Shown: piece by piece, positions 25,975 to 33,164 of the stretch
Layout: each line of letters opens with the position of its first letter
How positions within the stretch are numbered: position 1 is the stretch's first letter
NCBI GenBank assembly: GCA_045589955.1
Contig: JAZNQD010000064.1
Location: 54,123 to 118,122 of the forward strand
Length of the DNA stretch: 64,000 nt
Direction of reading: 5' to 3'
Origin: CAJGCS01 sp045589955
GTDB taxonomy: Bacteria; Bacillota_I; Bacilli_A; ML615J-28; CAG-313
Position numbers and translations under genes: made by a program
Notes under the pieces: generated by a model
The model's input: the letters and a program-made list of their open reading frames with translations, nothing else
Told to the model about the DNA's origin: nothing
Database searches by the model: none

Positions 25975-26958
25975 CTATTTGATTAATGATTCTACAATAT
26001 TTTTTTCTATATATTCAATTCTATCAAAAATCATGGGTTTAAAATATCCTGTAACTGCTACAACAATATTATATTTTCTATTTATATAAATAACATTTCC
26101 ACCATCACCAATTGCAGCAATTACATCACTACTTCTATGCGGTAACCACCATAAATAACCATAATCTTGATTGCCAAATTTATAATCTAAGGAAACGTAT
26201 GATTGAGTCATTTCTTTTAAATATTTTTCACTAATGACTCTTACGTTATTATAAAATCCATTATTTAAAACAAGCAAACCAACTTGAGTCATTTCATATG
26301 CTGATAATGATAATCCCCAACCTGCTGTAGGCATATCGGTAGGATCCATAAACCAAACTTTCCCATGGGGATCTCTATTCATTAAATAATTAAATTGATC
26401 TTCTTTAGATGTACAATTAGCATTTGCTCTTGGTTCAATTCCTAATGGTTTAAATAAATATTCATTTGCAAACTCTAATACATTCATTCCACTTGCAATT
26501 CTTATTATTCCTAATAAAATTTGAGTTCCTAAGGTATGATATCTAAATTCATTAGTAATACCATTTCTACCACCCAACGAGTCTAAAATAGATAAAGACC
26601 AATCATTTGATGTGCATACTTTTTTCCAAGGTTCACTATTTCCTTTATAAGGAGCTAACATTGTTAATAAATGTTTAATTGTTACTTCATAAATAGTTTT
26701 TTCTCCTCTTTTTGGAGTATAAATATCCTTATAATAGTTCATTACAAAATCATCAACGCTTTTAATAAATCCTTTATCAATAGCAATACCAACTAATAAA
26801 GAAGTTATAGATTTAGTAACACTCATTACATTCATTGTGTCTTCCCTAGTAAATCCTTCTCTATATTCTTCAATTTCTAATACATTATCTTTATATGCAA
26901 TAATTTGTCTAATATTAACGTCATTTTTACTTGAGTAATTATTTAAAACTTTCTTCAT
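25975..26958 (-). CDS. Beta-lactamase-fold serine hydrolase (class C/PBP4*-like)
   Basis: 327 residues, no signal peptide, so probably cytoplasmic. SxxK motif SVTK (in MNVMSVTKSITSLLVGIAID), the second motif region reads FRYHTLGTQILLG where class C enzymes have YSN (here Tyr-His-Thr, Asn missing), and a late GDGGNVIY segment takes the place of the KTG/HxG strand. This is the pattern of the diverse beta-lactamase-related esterase/peptidase family (COG1680); true beta-lactam resistance is unlikely from these residues. It stands alone between the two Fic genes in the accessory island. Confidence 0.85.
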   Translation of the reverse strand: MKKVLNNYSSKNDVNIRQIIAYKDNVLEIEEYREGFTREDTMNVMSVTKSITSLLVGIAIDKGFIKSVDDFVMNYYKDIYTPKRGEKTIYEVTIKHLLTMLAPYKGNSEPWKKVCTSNDWSLSILDSLGGRNGITNEFRYHTLGTQILLGIIRIASGMNVLEFANEYLFKPLGIEPRANANCTSKEDQFNYLMNRDPHGKVWFMDPTDMPTAGWGLSLSAYEMTQVGLLVLNNGFYNNVRVISEKYLKEMTQSYVSLDYKFGNQDYGYLWWLPHRSSDVIAAIGDGGNVIYINRKYNIVVAVTGYFKPMIFDRIEYIEKNIVESLIK

Positions 26959-27045
26959 TAAAAGTACCTTTCTAATTTATAAATTCTAATTATCTAACAT
27001 TATTATACTACGATCTCATCTATATTTCCACAACTATCTCTTATT

Positions 27046-27103
27046 GGTTCGAGTCTCATCAAAACTAAAGGTTCGAAACCCGCAAGTTAATGGTTCGAGC
27101 CCG
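27046..27103. repeat. Three tRNA T-loop-like GGTTCGA motifs (possible integration scar)
   Basis: GGTTCGAGTCTC (27046), GGTTCGAAACCCGC (27070) and GGTTCGAGCCCG (27092) occur within 58 bp. GGTTCGA with following pyrimidines is the T-arm core of tRNA genes, the usual crossover site of tyrosine-recombinase elements. No complete tRNA surrounds them. They may be remnants of attachment sites or of deleted tRNA ends. Confidence 0.4.
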
Positions 27104-27227
27104 TGGTAAGTCTCATCTGGTGTTTAAATCTAAATGTTTCATAAATGCATAAAAAATAGACTATTTCACTATATTTTAAGCAAAATAGCCTACATAAATA
27201 AAAAAATAACACTTCAATCAGAAGGCC

Positions 27228-27350
27228 TATAGACAAAGTGAACTATTGTTCACAAAGTAAACTATTGTTCACAAAGTGAACTATTGTTCACTTTACTAAT
27301 GCCTAACTGCTACGATATCTATCTTTTTAAAAGGTGTGTGTGACGATAAG
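27228..27350. repeat. Iteron-like palindromic repeat array, copy A
   Basis: Three 19-bp units (AAAGTGAACTATTGTTCAC, the middle one with one change) in direct tandem, each containing the 16-bp palindrome GTGAAC-TATT-GTTCAC, followed by a conserved tail (TTTACTAATGCCTAAC, then GCTACGATATCTAT) and a GT-rich end. A near-identical copy with two units lies at 29060-29163. Each copy sits just past the 3' end of a minus-strand accessory gene. Confidence 0.85.
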
Positions 27351-27367
27351 TATTATATAATAAATAT

Positions 27368-27400
27368 AAAGACTGAGAATTCTAAAAATTCCCAGTCTAT
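27368..27400 (-). terminator. Terminator overlapping the stop of the second fic gene
   Basis: Minus strand AGACTGGGAATT pairs with AATTCTCAGTCT (plus 27370-27398) and is followed by TTATATTTATT. Confidence 0.7.
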
Positions 27401-28620
27401 TCATATAAATCTAATTCCTCTAAATTACATTTAAAATAGTGATTTTTTCCACTTCGTATATCTAAGCATAAATTAAGTTGTTTCAAAACAGCTAAATATT
27501 CTGAAATTTTGGTACTGCCTTTTTTTAAAATTTCAATAAGCTTAGTTTTATTTAATCCAAAATCGCCAAAAATGCTACATTGAATTAATATAAATAACAA
27601 ATTAGTAATATCCTTTTTATTTTTATTCGATTCATATAACTTTGATACGTTATCAATTTTTTTCTTATATTTATTGAACTGTTGCATTTTTTCAAGTGCA
27701 TATAATTCTGTTTTTTGGAATGATTTATAAATAATATCCAAAAATTCATAAACAAAAGTTGACACATCACCTTTATTTCTCACATCATTAGTATGATCAA
27801 ATGCGTCTAAATATTGTGAAAGATTTTCTTTAATTGTCATGCTTAATCTAAAACCTACAACTTTGTTAAAATATTTTGATAAGATATAACTTGAAATGAA
27901 ACGATTAATTCTACCATTACCATCGTAGAATGGATGAATATACCCTAAAAAATAATGAAATATCGAAATTCTAATTAAAACATCAATGGAATCTGAGTTT
28001 AATATGTTTAATGCTTTATTCATATAATCTATTATTTTAGATTCGGGCATTAATCCATTATGAACAATTTTTTCTCCTGATTTATAAACATGTACTAAAT
28101 CTTTTCTAAATATTTCGCCATCAGGTAAATTTTTCTCATCTTCACTTTTTATTTCGTTGTATAACATTTCATCATATAATTTTCTAATGTCTTTTGAATC
28201 AAGAAAATTAATTTTTTCATTAGTTAGCATTAGGTACTTATTAACAATACCTTCCAAGCGATTACGTGTAGTAGTTTTCTTCTCAATTTCAGTTATTAAA
28301 TCGTTTATATCTTTACGCGTAGATATAACCCCTTCAATTTGATTAGTATAATGTATTTCATCGATTAATGATTTTCTCATATACTGATCCTTAGCAATGT
28401 CAGGCAAACTCTCAAATATTTCGTTTAATCTATAGTTAAGAGAATTAATTTTAGATGCGATTGACATAATTTCGCTATCATGAGTAAAAAAAGATTGATT
28501 TTCATTAATTAATAAATCAAACTTAATTGTGGCACTAGAATTAAATTTCTTTATATAGATATCATTAAAAGTGGAAATATCATTCATAACATACAATTTA
28601 TATAATGATTTATAACTCAT
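27397..28620 (-). CDS. Fic-family protein (Fic_N plus Fic domain)
   Basis: 407 residues, typical length for the common two-domain Fic proteins. An amino-terminal Fic_N helix bundle contains the inhibitory motif TNQIEG (residues near 93), and the Fic loop HPFYDGNGRINR with catalytic His lies near residue 225. A carboxy winged-helix-like segment (TKLIEILKKGSTKISEYLAV) may bind DNA or protein. Predicted activity: AMP transfer to a cytoplasmic target, held off by the inhibitory Glu. It has its own near-consensus promoter and is bracketed by the two repeat copies at 27228 and 29060. Not closely similar to the HTH-Fic protein 2 kb away beyond the core motifs. Confidence 0.93.
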   Translation of the reverse strand: MSYKSLYKLYVMNDISTFNDIYIKKFNSSATIKFDLLINENQSFFTHDSEIMSIASKINSLNYRLNEIFESLPDIAKDQYMRKSLIDEIHYTNQIEGVISTRKDINDLITEIEKKTTTRNRLEGIVNKYLMLTNEKINFLDSKDIRKLYDEMLYNEIKSEDEKNLPDGEIFRKDLVHVYKSGEKIVHNGLMPESKIIDYMNKALNILNSDSIDVLIRISIFHYFLGYIHPFYDGNGRINRFISSYILSKYFNKVVGFRLSMTIKENLSQYLDAFDHTNDVRNKGDVSTFVYEFLDIIYKSFQKTELYALEKMQQFNKYKKKIDNVSKLYESNKNKKDITNLLFILIQCSIFGDFGLNKTKLIEILKKGSTKISEYLAVLKQLNLCLDIRSGKNHYFKCNLEELDLYE

Positions 28621-28640
28621 AAAAGCACCTCTCTCAAATT

Positions 28641-28669
28641 ATTATATCATTTATAAAACCACTTGTCAA
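28641..28669 (-). promoter_or_regulatory. Near-consensus promoter of the second fic gene
   Basis: Minus strand TTGACA, 17 bp, TATAAT: both hexamers are perfect matches to the SigA consensus, with GAGAGAGGTG as ribosome site. It is one of the strongest promoters in the window by sequence, so repression would be expected. Confidence 0.88.
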
Positions 28670-28793
28670 GTATAATTGCGTTCAAATTAGTGAATTTTTG
28701 AATCCAATTGATATAATCTCGTTTATTGAATTCATATTTTCTATTATTTGGAATAATAATAACGTTTTATGGATATTTTTGTTAAAAAAAGTA

Positions 28794-28860
28794 GGAATTT
28801 GAATTTTATAAATAATAATTTTTATACTTCAATTATTCATTATTAATTAGTTCAAATTCC
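28794..28860. repeat. 10-bp inverted repeat bounding a 67-bp AT-rich segment
   Basis: GGAATTTGAA (28794-28803) and its exact complement TTCAAATTCC (28851-28860). It could be a large hairpin or the ends of a very short mobile fragment; nothing else supports either. Confidence 0.4.
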
Positions 28861-29059
28861 ATCAACCGACTAAATTTCTAATTCCCTTAAAATACCCCAT
28901 ATTCAAATCCTATTAGTTCAACGAAAACTCAAATATCTCTATAAAATAAAAAAAGTGCTCCAAATATGGAACAAAATCTTTTAAATAAGTAAACCTAACA
29001 GGTTTTACCCTCTATATTTGAACTATAAACATTATGAATCAAAGATTCATATTATGACT

Positions 29060-29163
29060 TATAGACAAAGTGAACTATTGTTCACAAAGTGAACTATTGT
29101 TCACTTTACTAATGCCTAACCGCTACGATATCTATTCTTTATATGGGTGTGAGGGACTATAAG
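29060..29163. repeat. Iteron-like palindromic repeat array, copy B
   Basis: Same element as 27228-27350 with two instead of three 19-bp units (AAAGTGAACTATTGTTCAC twice) and the same tail (one C/T difference in GCCTAACCGCTACG). The length difference, 19 bp, equals one unit. It lies six bases beyond the stop of the HTH-flavodoxin gene. Confidence 0.85.
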
Positions 29164-29169
29164 TCTTTC

Positions 29170-29937
29170 CTATAATCCCATTTTGATTTTATAATTATCA
29201 ATTAAACTTAATATATATTTATTCTTAATTACTGAATCATTCATTTTAATTTCATATTTATGTCTTTGTATAGGTAAACATTTATCTATATTATCTAAAA
29301 TACTAGAAATTAATGGAATAAATAATGGTGTTTCTTCGTTTGAACCATATATTCCTATAATATGTAATTTACTAATGAATGTTGGATAATTCGATTCATT
29401 ATTATTAAAATAATCTTGCATTCTTTCCATAAGCGTAAAATAAAGAGAAGATGGATTTCCACAATACATAGGGACAACAAAAACAATTTTATTGTAGCTA
29501 ATACTCACATCAAGTAAATTGTAGATATCATCATAACGATATTTACACTTATTAACCTTCATACATTCATAATTACATCTATTACATGAATTAATAAACA
29601 AATCTTTAAAACTAATAAATGTATCGTTATCATTCATCATATATTTTACTATATTTTCAGAATTTCCATTTGATCTTGCACTAAAGGAAATGTATAGATT
29701 TGAATTAGTATTTTTAGGTAAAGGTATATTATTAGCATTATTTTCAAATATTTGATCTAATGTTAAATTATATTTATCAATTAACAACATTAATTTATCA
29801 TAACTTATTTCATTAATTCCTTTTTCTATTTTATTAATAGTTGATTTAGAGGTATACCCAAGTTCTTTAGCAAACGCTTCTTGGCTTAATCCTTCATTTA
29901 TTCTTATTTCTTTTATTTTTTCTCCAAGTTTACTCAT
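29170..29937 (-). CDS. HTH-flavodoxin-fold fusion with Cys-rich (ISF-like) motif
   Basis: 255 residues. Residues 1-60 are an XRE HTH (LGEKIKEIRINEGLSQEAFA, YTSKSTINKIEKG). From residue 78 a flavodoxin/NADPH-dependent FMN reductase-like fold begins: LYISFSARSNGNSENI (FMN phosphate loop), Cys motif CNRCNYECMKVNKC (CX2CX3CX5C) at about 112-125, similar in place to the 4Fe-4S motif of iron-sulfur flavoproteins, and FVVPMYCGNPSSLYFTLMER, the conserved P-Y/M-G region. Joining a repressor domain to a redox flavoprotein suggests a redox-sensing regulator (inference). The ATG overlaps the stop of the KilA-N gene by 8 bases, so the two are one operon. Confidence 0.82.
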   Translation of the reverse strand: MSKLGEKIKEIRINEGLSQEAFAKELGYTSKSTINKIEKGINEISYDKLMLLIDKYNLTLDQIFENNANNIPLPKNTNSNLYISFSARSNGNSENIVKYMMNDNDTFISFKDLFINSCNRCNYECMKVNKCKYRYDDIYNLLDVSISYNKIVFVVPMYCGNPSSLYFTLMERMQDYFNNNESNYPTFISKLHIIGIYGSNEETPLFIPLISSILDNIDKCLPIQRHKYEIKMNDSVIKNKYILSLIDNYKIKMGL

Positions 29938-30754
29938 TGTTTGAAATTTTTAACACTTTCTCATTATTTTTGTTGAACAATTCTTTTTCTTTGTTTGCTT
30001 CATTGTTTAATATAATTAATCTTGTTTGTGGAGGTATATTTTCTTCTATAAGTTTTGAATTGTAAAATTCCAAATTAGAAAGTATTGCTAGTTCAATTGT
30101 AGAAGCGTAATCTCTTATATTACCTTCTTTATTTGGATTAGCAGTACGCCACTGTTTTGCAGTCATACCAAATAAAGCAACATTTAATATATCTGCCTCA
30201 CTAGCATAAATTTCGTTTTTTTGTTCTGTAGTTAAATTTACTGTTATTAAATATTTACTTACCGCTTCAGTATTTATTAAATAGTTTAACTTAACGATCA
30301 ATCGTTGCCCTTGCCATTCTAATTTATCGCTTTCTAATGACTTTAATCTTTGAAATTCCTTTATTATATATAACTTAATTTCAGGAGAAATCCATGAAGC
30401 AAATTCTAAAGCTATATCCCTATGAGCATATGTCCCTCCTCCATATTTTCCTGCTTTTGATTTAATCCCTATGGCATTTGTAGACTTTATCCATTTTGAT
30501 GGTGTCATAACAAAAGAATTACGTCCATATTCTTTTTTAAAGGTGTCGAATTCGACGCGGTTAAAATTAGGATTGTTTAACGTTTCCCATAAACCAATAT
30601 AGTCAATAGTATCCTTTAATCTCATCCAGTTTTGAATAGGATATCTTGGATCATCATTATTTAAAAATTTTGCTATATCTGTTAGACTAACATAATCATC
30701 ATCACTAAATCCTGTGATAGTAATTTCTTTATCTTTAACAATTATTTTACTCAT
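29930..30754 (-). CDS. KilA-N domain protein
   Basis: 274 residues. The KilA-N DNA-binding domain spans about residues 15-145: YVSLTDIAKFLNNDDPR, then GGTYAHRDIALEFASWISPE and IKEFQRLK. The rest (LEWQGQRLIVKLNYLINTEA, MTAKQWRTANP) matches the common bacterial form found in mobile elements and prophage-derived islands, whose role is uncertain. It is first in an operon with the HTH-flavodoxin gene and has a strong promoter overlapped by a 17-bp palindrome. AGGAGG ribosome site present. Confidence 0.9.
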   Translation of the reverse strand: MSKIIVKDKEITITGFSDDDYVSLTDIAKFLNNDDPRYPIQNWMRLKDTIDYIGLWETLNNPNFNRVEFDTFKKEYGRNSFVMTPSKWIKSTNAIGIKSKAGKYGGGTYAHRDIALEFASWISPEIKLYIIKEFQRLKSLESDKLEWQGQRLIVKLNYLINTEAVSKYLITVNLTTEQKNEIYASEADILNVALFGMTAKQWRTANPNKEGNIRDYASTIELAILSNLEFYNSKLIEENIPPQTRLIILNNEANKEKELFNKNNEKVLKISNNE

Positions 30755-30777
30755 AATTTATACCTCCTACCACCTAT

Positions 30778-30807
30778 ATTATACCATGAAGTTGATTATT
30801 AATCAAC
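30778..30807 (-). promoter_or_regulatory. Promoter and palindromic operator of the KilA-N operon
   Basis: Minus strand TTGATT (plus 30801-30806), 17 bp, TATAAT (plus 30778-30783). The -35 lies in the perfect palindrome GTTGATT-ATT-AATCAAC (30791-30807), a likely operator for the KilA-N or HTH-flavodoxin protein. Confidence 0.78.
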
Positions 30808-30815
30808 CAAATCAG

Positions 30816-30848
30816 TTAAAAAAATAAGTCATCAATGATGACTTATAT
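30816..30848 (-). terminator. Terminator after tRNA-His
   Basis: ATAAGTCATCA (30824-30834) and TGATGACTTAT (30836-30846) form a stem; read on the minus strand it is followed by seven T. Confidence 0.85.
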
Positions 30849-30859
30849 ACACATTCTAA

Positions 30860-30936
30860 TGGGGCGAATGATGGGATTCGAACCCACGCGTGACGGAGCC
30901 ACAATCCGCTGTGTTAACCACTTCACCACATTCGCC
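30860..30936 (-). tRNA. tRNA-His (GTG), CCA encoded
   Basis: Minus strand. Extra G at -1, acceptor GCGAATG/CATTCGC, discriminator C, encoded CCA: the 8-bp His-type acceptor stem opposite C73. Anticodon stem GCGGA/TCCGT with loop TTGTGGC (anticodon GTG), T-arm GTGGG-TTCGAAT-CCCAT. It follows tRNA-Trp by a single base, so they are co-transcribed. It borders the accessory island. Confidence 0.95.
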
Positions 30937-30937
30937 A

Positions 30938-31011
30938 TGGCAGGGGAAGTAGGAATCGAACCCACATTGACGGTTTTGGAGACCGGTGTACTACCGTTGT
31001 ACGAAGCCCCT
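30938..31011 (-). tRNA. tRNA-Trp (CCA anticodon), with three unpaired stem positions
   Basis: Minus strand. Loop CTCCAAA (anticodon CCA), D-arm GTAC-AACGGTA-GTAC, T-arm GTGGG-TTCGATT-CCTAC, discriminator G and encoded CCA identify tRNA-Trp. The acceptor stem is AGGGGCT against TTCCCCT: pairs 1-5 hold but 6-67 is C/T and 7-66 is T/T; 27-43 in the anticodon stem is also C/T. Typical Bacillota tRNA-Trp has AGGGGCA/TGCCCCT. It may be a functional divergent tRNA, one that is edited, or a decaying copy. Confidence 0.88.
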
Positions 31012-31021
31012 AGGCTTTATA

Positions 31022-31050
31022 ATTATACCAAATTTCTCTTTTAAATGCAA
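31022..31050 (-). promoter_or_regulatory. Promoter of the tRNA-Trp/tRNA-His unit
   Basis: Minus strand TTGCAT, 17 bp, TATAAT with TGG before it (extended -10), about 10 bases before the tRNA-Trp 5' end. Confidence 0.85.
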
Positions 31051-31061
31051 GTAATAGACAT

Positions 31062-31091
31062 TTAAAAAAACCAAGAACATTTTCTTGGCTT
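31062..31091 (-). terminator. Terminator after the DUF1540 gene
   Basis: Minus strand GCCAAGAAAATGTTCTTGG followed by seven T; overlaps the gene end by a few bases. Confidence 0.85.
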
Positions 31092-31436
31092 TTAGTCTTT
31101 ACTTTCGAATGTTTGACAGTGAGTAATCATATTGTTTGTTGTTTTTGTATTTTCGCTATTTACATTTTTGATTACAATTCTATCCGCATAACATTTTTGG
31201 CCTTTCTCAAAAACACACTGAATAACATCACAATATACTTCAGTTGCATTATCCGTTGGTTCATCAAATGTTGCAAACTCATAGTTAAGTCTATTGTCTC
31301 CACGGTACTCATAACTCAAGCAAGAAGTATCACTTTTACATTTAGATTCAACACCATCAATATCAATTGCCTTTTTTAAACAACAGTTATTATAATTATG
31401 AGCACACTGTCCAACTTCACATTTTAATTTTGGCAT
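31092..31436 (-). CDS. Double DUF1540 cysteine-rich protein
   Basis: 114 residues with two DUF1540 modules: LKCEVGQCAHNYNNCCLKKA ending in DTSCLSYEY, and VYCDVIQCVFEKGQKCYADR ending in THCQTF. Each has four Cys spaced as in the family, presumably metal-binding. DUF1540 proteins are small Bacillota proteins of unknown function. The gene is monocistronic with its own terminator and a ribosome site GAAAGGAT. Confidence 0.88.
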   Translation of the reverse strand: MPKLKCEVGQCAHNYNNCCLKKAIDIDGVESKCKSDTSCLSYEYRGDNRLNYEFATFDEPTDNATEVYCDVIQCVFEKGQKCYADRIVIKNVNSENTKTTNNMITHCQTFESKD

Positions 31437-31486
31437 TTTATCAATCCTTTCTTTTTTATAGTATTACTCATAATCATTTTTTATAT

Positions 31487-31516
31487 ACAAAAAAATCCAG
31501 TAAAACTGGATTTTAG
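31487..31516 (-). terminator. Terminator of the two-lipoprotein operon
   Basis: AAAATCCAGT (31492-31501), loop, ACTGGATTTT (31505-31514), T run on the minus strand. Confidence 0.9.
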
Positions 31517-31974
31517 TGTTCTAATAGATAAATAATTTCTGATGTTGGTCGATCAGTTGTTTGACTTGAAATTAATAATTCAACCTTATTATGGTCTACA
31601 CTAATTAATGCAGGAACATTTTCAAGAATTACATCAGAGTAATTTTCTGTCCCAATAAAGGAAAAATATTGATATCCTTTCTCTGCCATTATTCCTTCAT
31701 TATTTTTTACATCATCAACGTTTAAAATATAAAGCGGATAATTGTTTACATCATCAGCATATTCGATAGCTACCGGTAATATTTCTTCACAAAAATCGCA
31801 ATCAGGTGAATAGAATAATACATAGTAAAAATCGTGATTTTTAGAAAGTAAATTTGGGTATGTTATTTTTGGTAAAGAACGCCATGATGGTTCATTAGGA
31901 TCAACACAGCTTGTTAAAAAACAAGAACTAAGTAATAAAAGTGTTGCACATAAAGTTAATATAATTTTTTTCAT
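31513..31974 (-). CDS. Thioredoxin-like lipoprotein
   Basis: 153 residues from the ATG at 31974 (GAGGTAAAT upstream; a longer frame to 32010 has no signal). Signal peptide and Cys-rich lipobox region (SSCFLTSC). Thioredoxin-like active site FYSPDCDFCEE (CDFC) about residue 64-67 and a cis-Pro loop in ENVPALISVD. Predicted outside the membrane as a thiol-disulfide protein. Co-transcribed with the LolA-like lipoprotein upstream (56-base gap). Confidence 0.85.
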   Translation of the reverse strand: MKKIILTLCATLLLLSSCFLTSCVDPNEPSWRSLPKITYPNLLSKNHDFYYVLFYSPDCDFCEEILPVAIEYADDVNNYPLYILNVDDVKNNEGIMAEKGYQYFSFIGTENYSDVILENVPALISVDHNKVELLISSQTTDRPTSEIIYLLEH

Positions 31975-32029
31975 ATTTACCTCACTTGTTTGATGTAAGT
32001 ATTTTACCACACTTTTAATTTCTAATCAA

Positions 32030-33043
32030 TTATTTAATATCTGATTCTCCTAAAGATTGTGCTATCAATAACATATCATCTAAAGATAGGGTAGATGATG
32101 CAAGAGTATACTCAATTCCGTTATCGTAAAACTTTAATGTGTTGTTTGCAACAAGTGCAAAAGAACCAGCCATTGTATATATATCACCAGTAAAGTATTC
32201 GCTCTTTAGACATTCGGTTTCTTTGACATAATATTCAAGTAGAGTGAAAGGAGCATCGCCAGTAAACTTCATTACAGCTCTTTTATCAAATTCATCACCA
32301 ACAATTATTTCTTGAGCAAGCGTAGTATTTACTGGGCAAAATGTTGGATAAGTAATAGAACGATCAAACTTGATTGGCGAATCAATATAGTCTAACCTTG
32401 AAGATGTAATTGTATTATCAACAACAAATAAGTTTGAATCTAATTTTGGATTTTTTTCAATACTTTTAATATTTACATGATTTAACAAACTATCATTAGA
32501 ACGATATATGAAAACATCTTTTGGAAGTTTAGTCTTATAGTCAAAAACAATTTTTTCTTTCATTGGTTCAACATTATTAAAAAATTTTGTTTTGAATTCT
32601 AATATTATTTCCCCATTTTCGGTTTTAGTCATCAAATCTTGATTATTCAAAACATCCTTTGACAAAGAATGTAAAAGATATGGTTGTTCAGTAGATTCAG
32701 GCCAGTCACTAGTAATCTTAAATGTCTTATTGATACTTGGTAAAATGATAAAAACACCCTTATTGTTTTTTATCATGATCTGCTTTTCATTCGCAAGAGT
32801 ACCAGTTAGTTCAACACGGTATTGGTCTGGAGCCATAAAATAAACTAAAACATTACATTCTTTAGAACCATTTTCAAAATATGTAGTGTAGGATGCTTCT
32901 AATTTATAACTTGTTAAGTCGCTAACAATTTCTGGAAATTTCTTTTCCACAACTTTCTCTTTTTTACAACTTGTTATTGTAAAAGTTGTTAATAATATCA
33001 TTATTAAGTAGAATCCTTTTTTAAGTAGTTTGCGATTAATCAT
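32030..33043 (-). CDS. LolA/GerS-like lipoprotein
   Basis: 337 residues. Signal peptide and lipobox TITSC. The first 200 mature residues follow the LolA-type beta-sheet wrap seen in Gram-positive lipoproteins such as GerS and related sporulation proteins: FPEIVSDLTSYKLEA, VYFMAPDQYRVELTG, GVFIILPSINKTFKI, IVFDYKTKLPKDVFIY. The carboxy 110 residues are a second domain. Function unknown; GerS-like proteins support cortex-lytic enzymes in spore-formers, and this window also has a spore SASP, but that link is inference. GAGGTG ribosome site. Confidence 0.75.
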   Translation of the reverse strand: MINRKLLKKGFYLIMILLTTFTITSCKKEKVVEKKFPEIVSDLTSYKLEASYTTYFENGSKECNVLVYFMAPDQYRVELTGTLANEKQIMIKNNKGVFIILPSINKTFKITSDWPESTEQPYLLHSLSKDVLNNQDLMTKTENGEIILEFKTKFFNNVEPMKEKIVFDYKTKLPKDVFIYRSNDSLLNHVNIKSIEKNPKLDSNLFVVDNTITSSRLDYIDSPIKFDRSITYPTFCPVNTTLAQEIIVGDEFDKRAVMKFTGDAPFTLLEYYVKETECLKSEYFTGDIYTMAGSFALVANNTLKFYDNGIEYTLASSTLSLDDMLLIAQSLGESDIK

Positions 33044-33164
33044 AATAACACCTCTTTCATTTATATATATTACTCTTTCTAAATTTTTAGAACAAAAATA
33101 AGATTATACGTATAAAGAAACTAATAGTGTAAATAATAATAGTGTAATTATTATGGAGGTATAT

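Larger units (their letters stand above)
26959..27396. other. 438-bp intergenic stretch in the accessory island
   Basis: Holds the promoter region of the hydrolase (a minus-strand TATAAT at about 27002-27009), three GGTTCGA motifs of tRNA T-loop type (27046-27098), the iteron-like repeat copy A (27228-27350) and the terminator of the second fic gene. No open frame with a ribosome site was seen. Confidence 0.7.
28621..29169. other. 549-bp intergenic stretch in the accessory island
   Basis: Very AT-rich. It contains the fic promoter (28641-28669), a 10-bp inverted repeat GGAATTTGAA/TTCAAATTCC at 28794-28803 and 28851-28860 enclosing 47 bp, and the iteron-like copy B (29060-29163). No open frame with a ribosome site was found; it looks like decayed or regulatory DNA. 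Confidence 0.65.

Noticed and set aside
25975..26958. Antibiotic-resistance beta-lactamase
   Set aside because: Only the SxxK motif is clear; the YxN Asn is missing and there is no export signal, so it is annotated as a beta-lactamase-fold hydrolase.
27298..27311. Integron attC site (GCCTAAC, complement GTTAGGC, fits the core box)
   Set aside because: No partner box of the opposite kind lies at the other end of the element and no integron integrase is seen, so the match is probably chance.
27228..29163. CRISPR array
   Set aside because: The 19-bp units follow one another directly with no unique spacers, and there are no cas genes.
24888..30754. Prophage
   Set aside because: KilA-N and XRE proteins are present, but there are no integrase, terminase, capsid, tail or lysis genes.
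30835..31044. Plus-strand open frame across the tRNA genes with 'GFEPT' and 'GIEPT'-like segments
   Set aside because: This is the well-known false protein read from the complement of tRNA T-arms; the region is two tRNA genes.
30834..31436. Plus-strand open frame opposite the DUF1540 gene (31113-31379)
   Set aside because: Antisense shadow of a well-supported Cys-rich family protein, without ribosome site.
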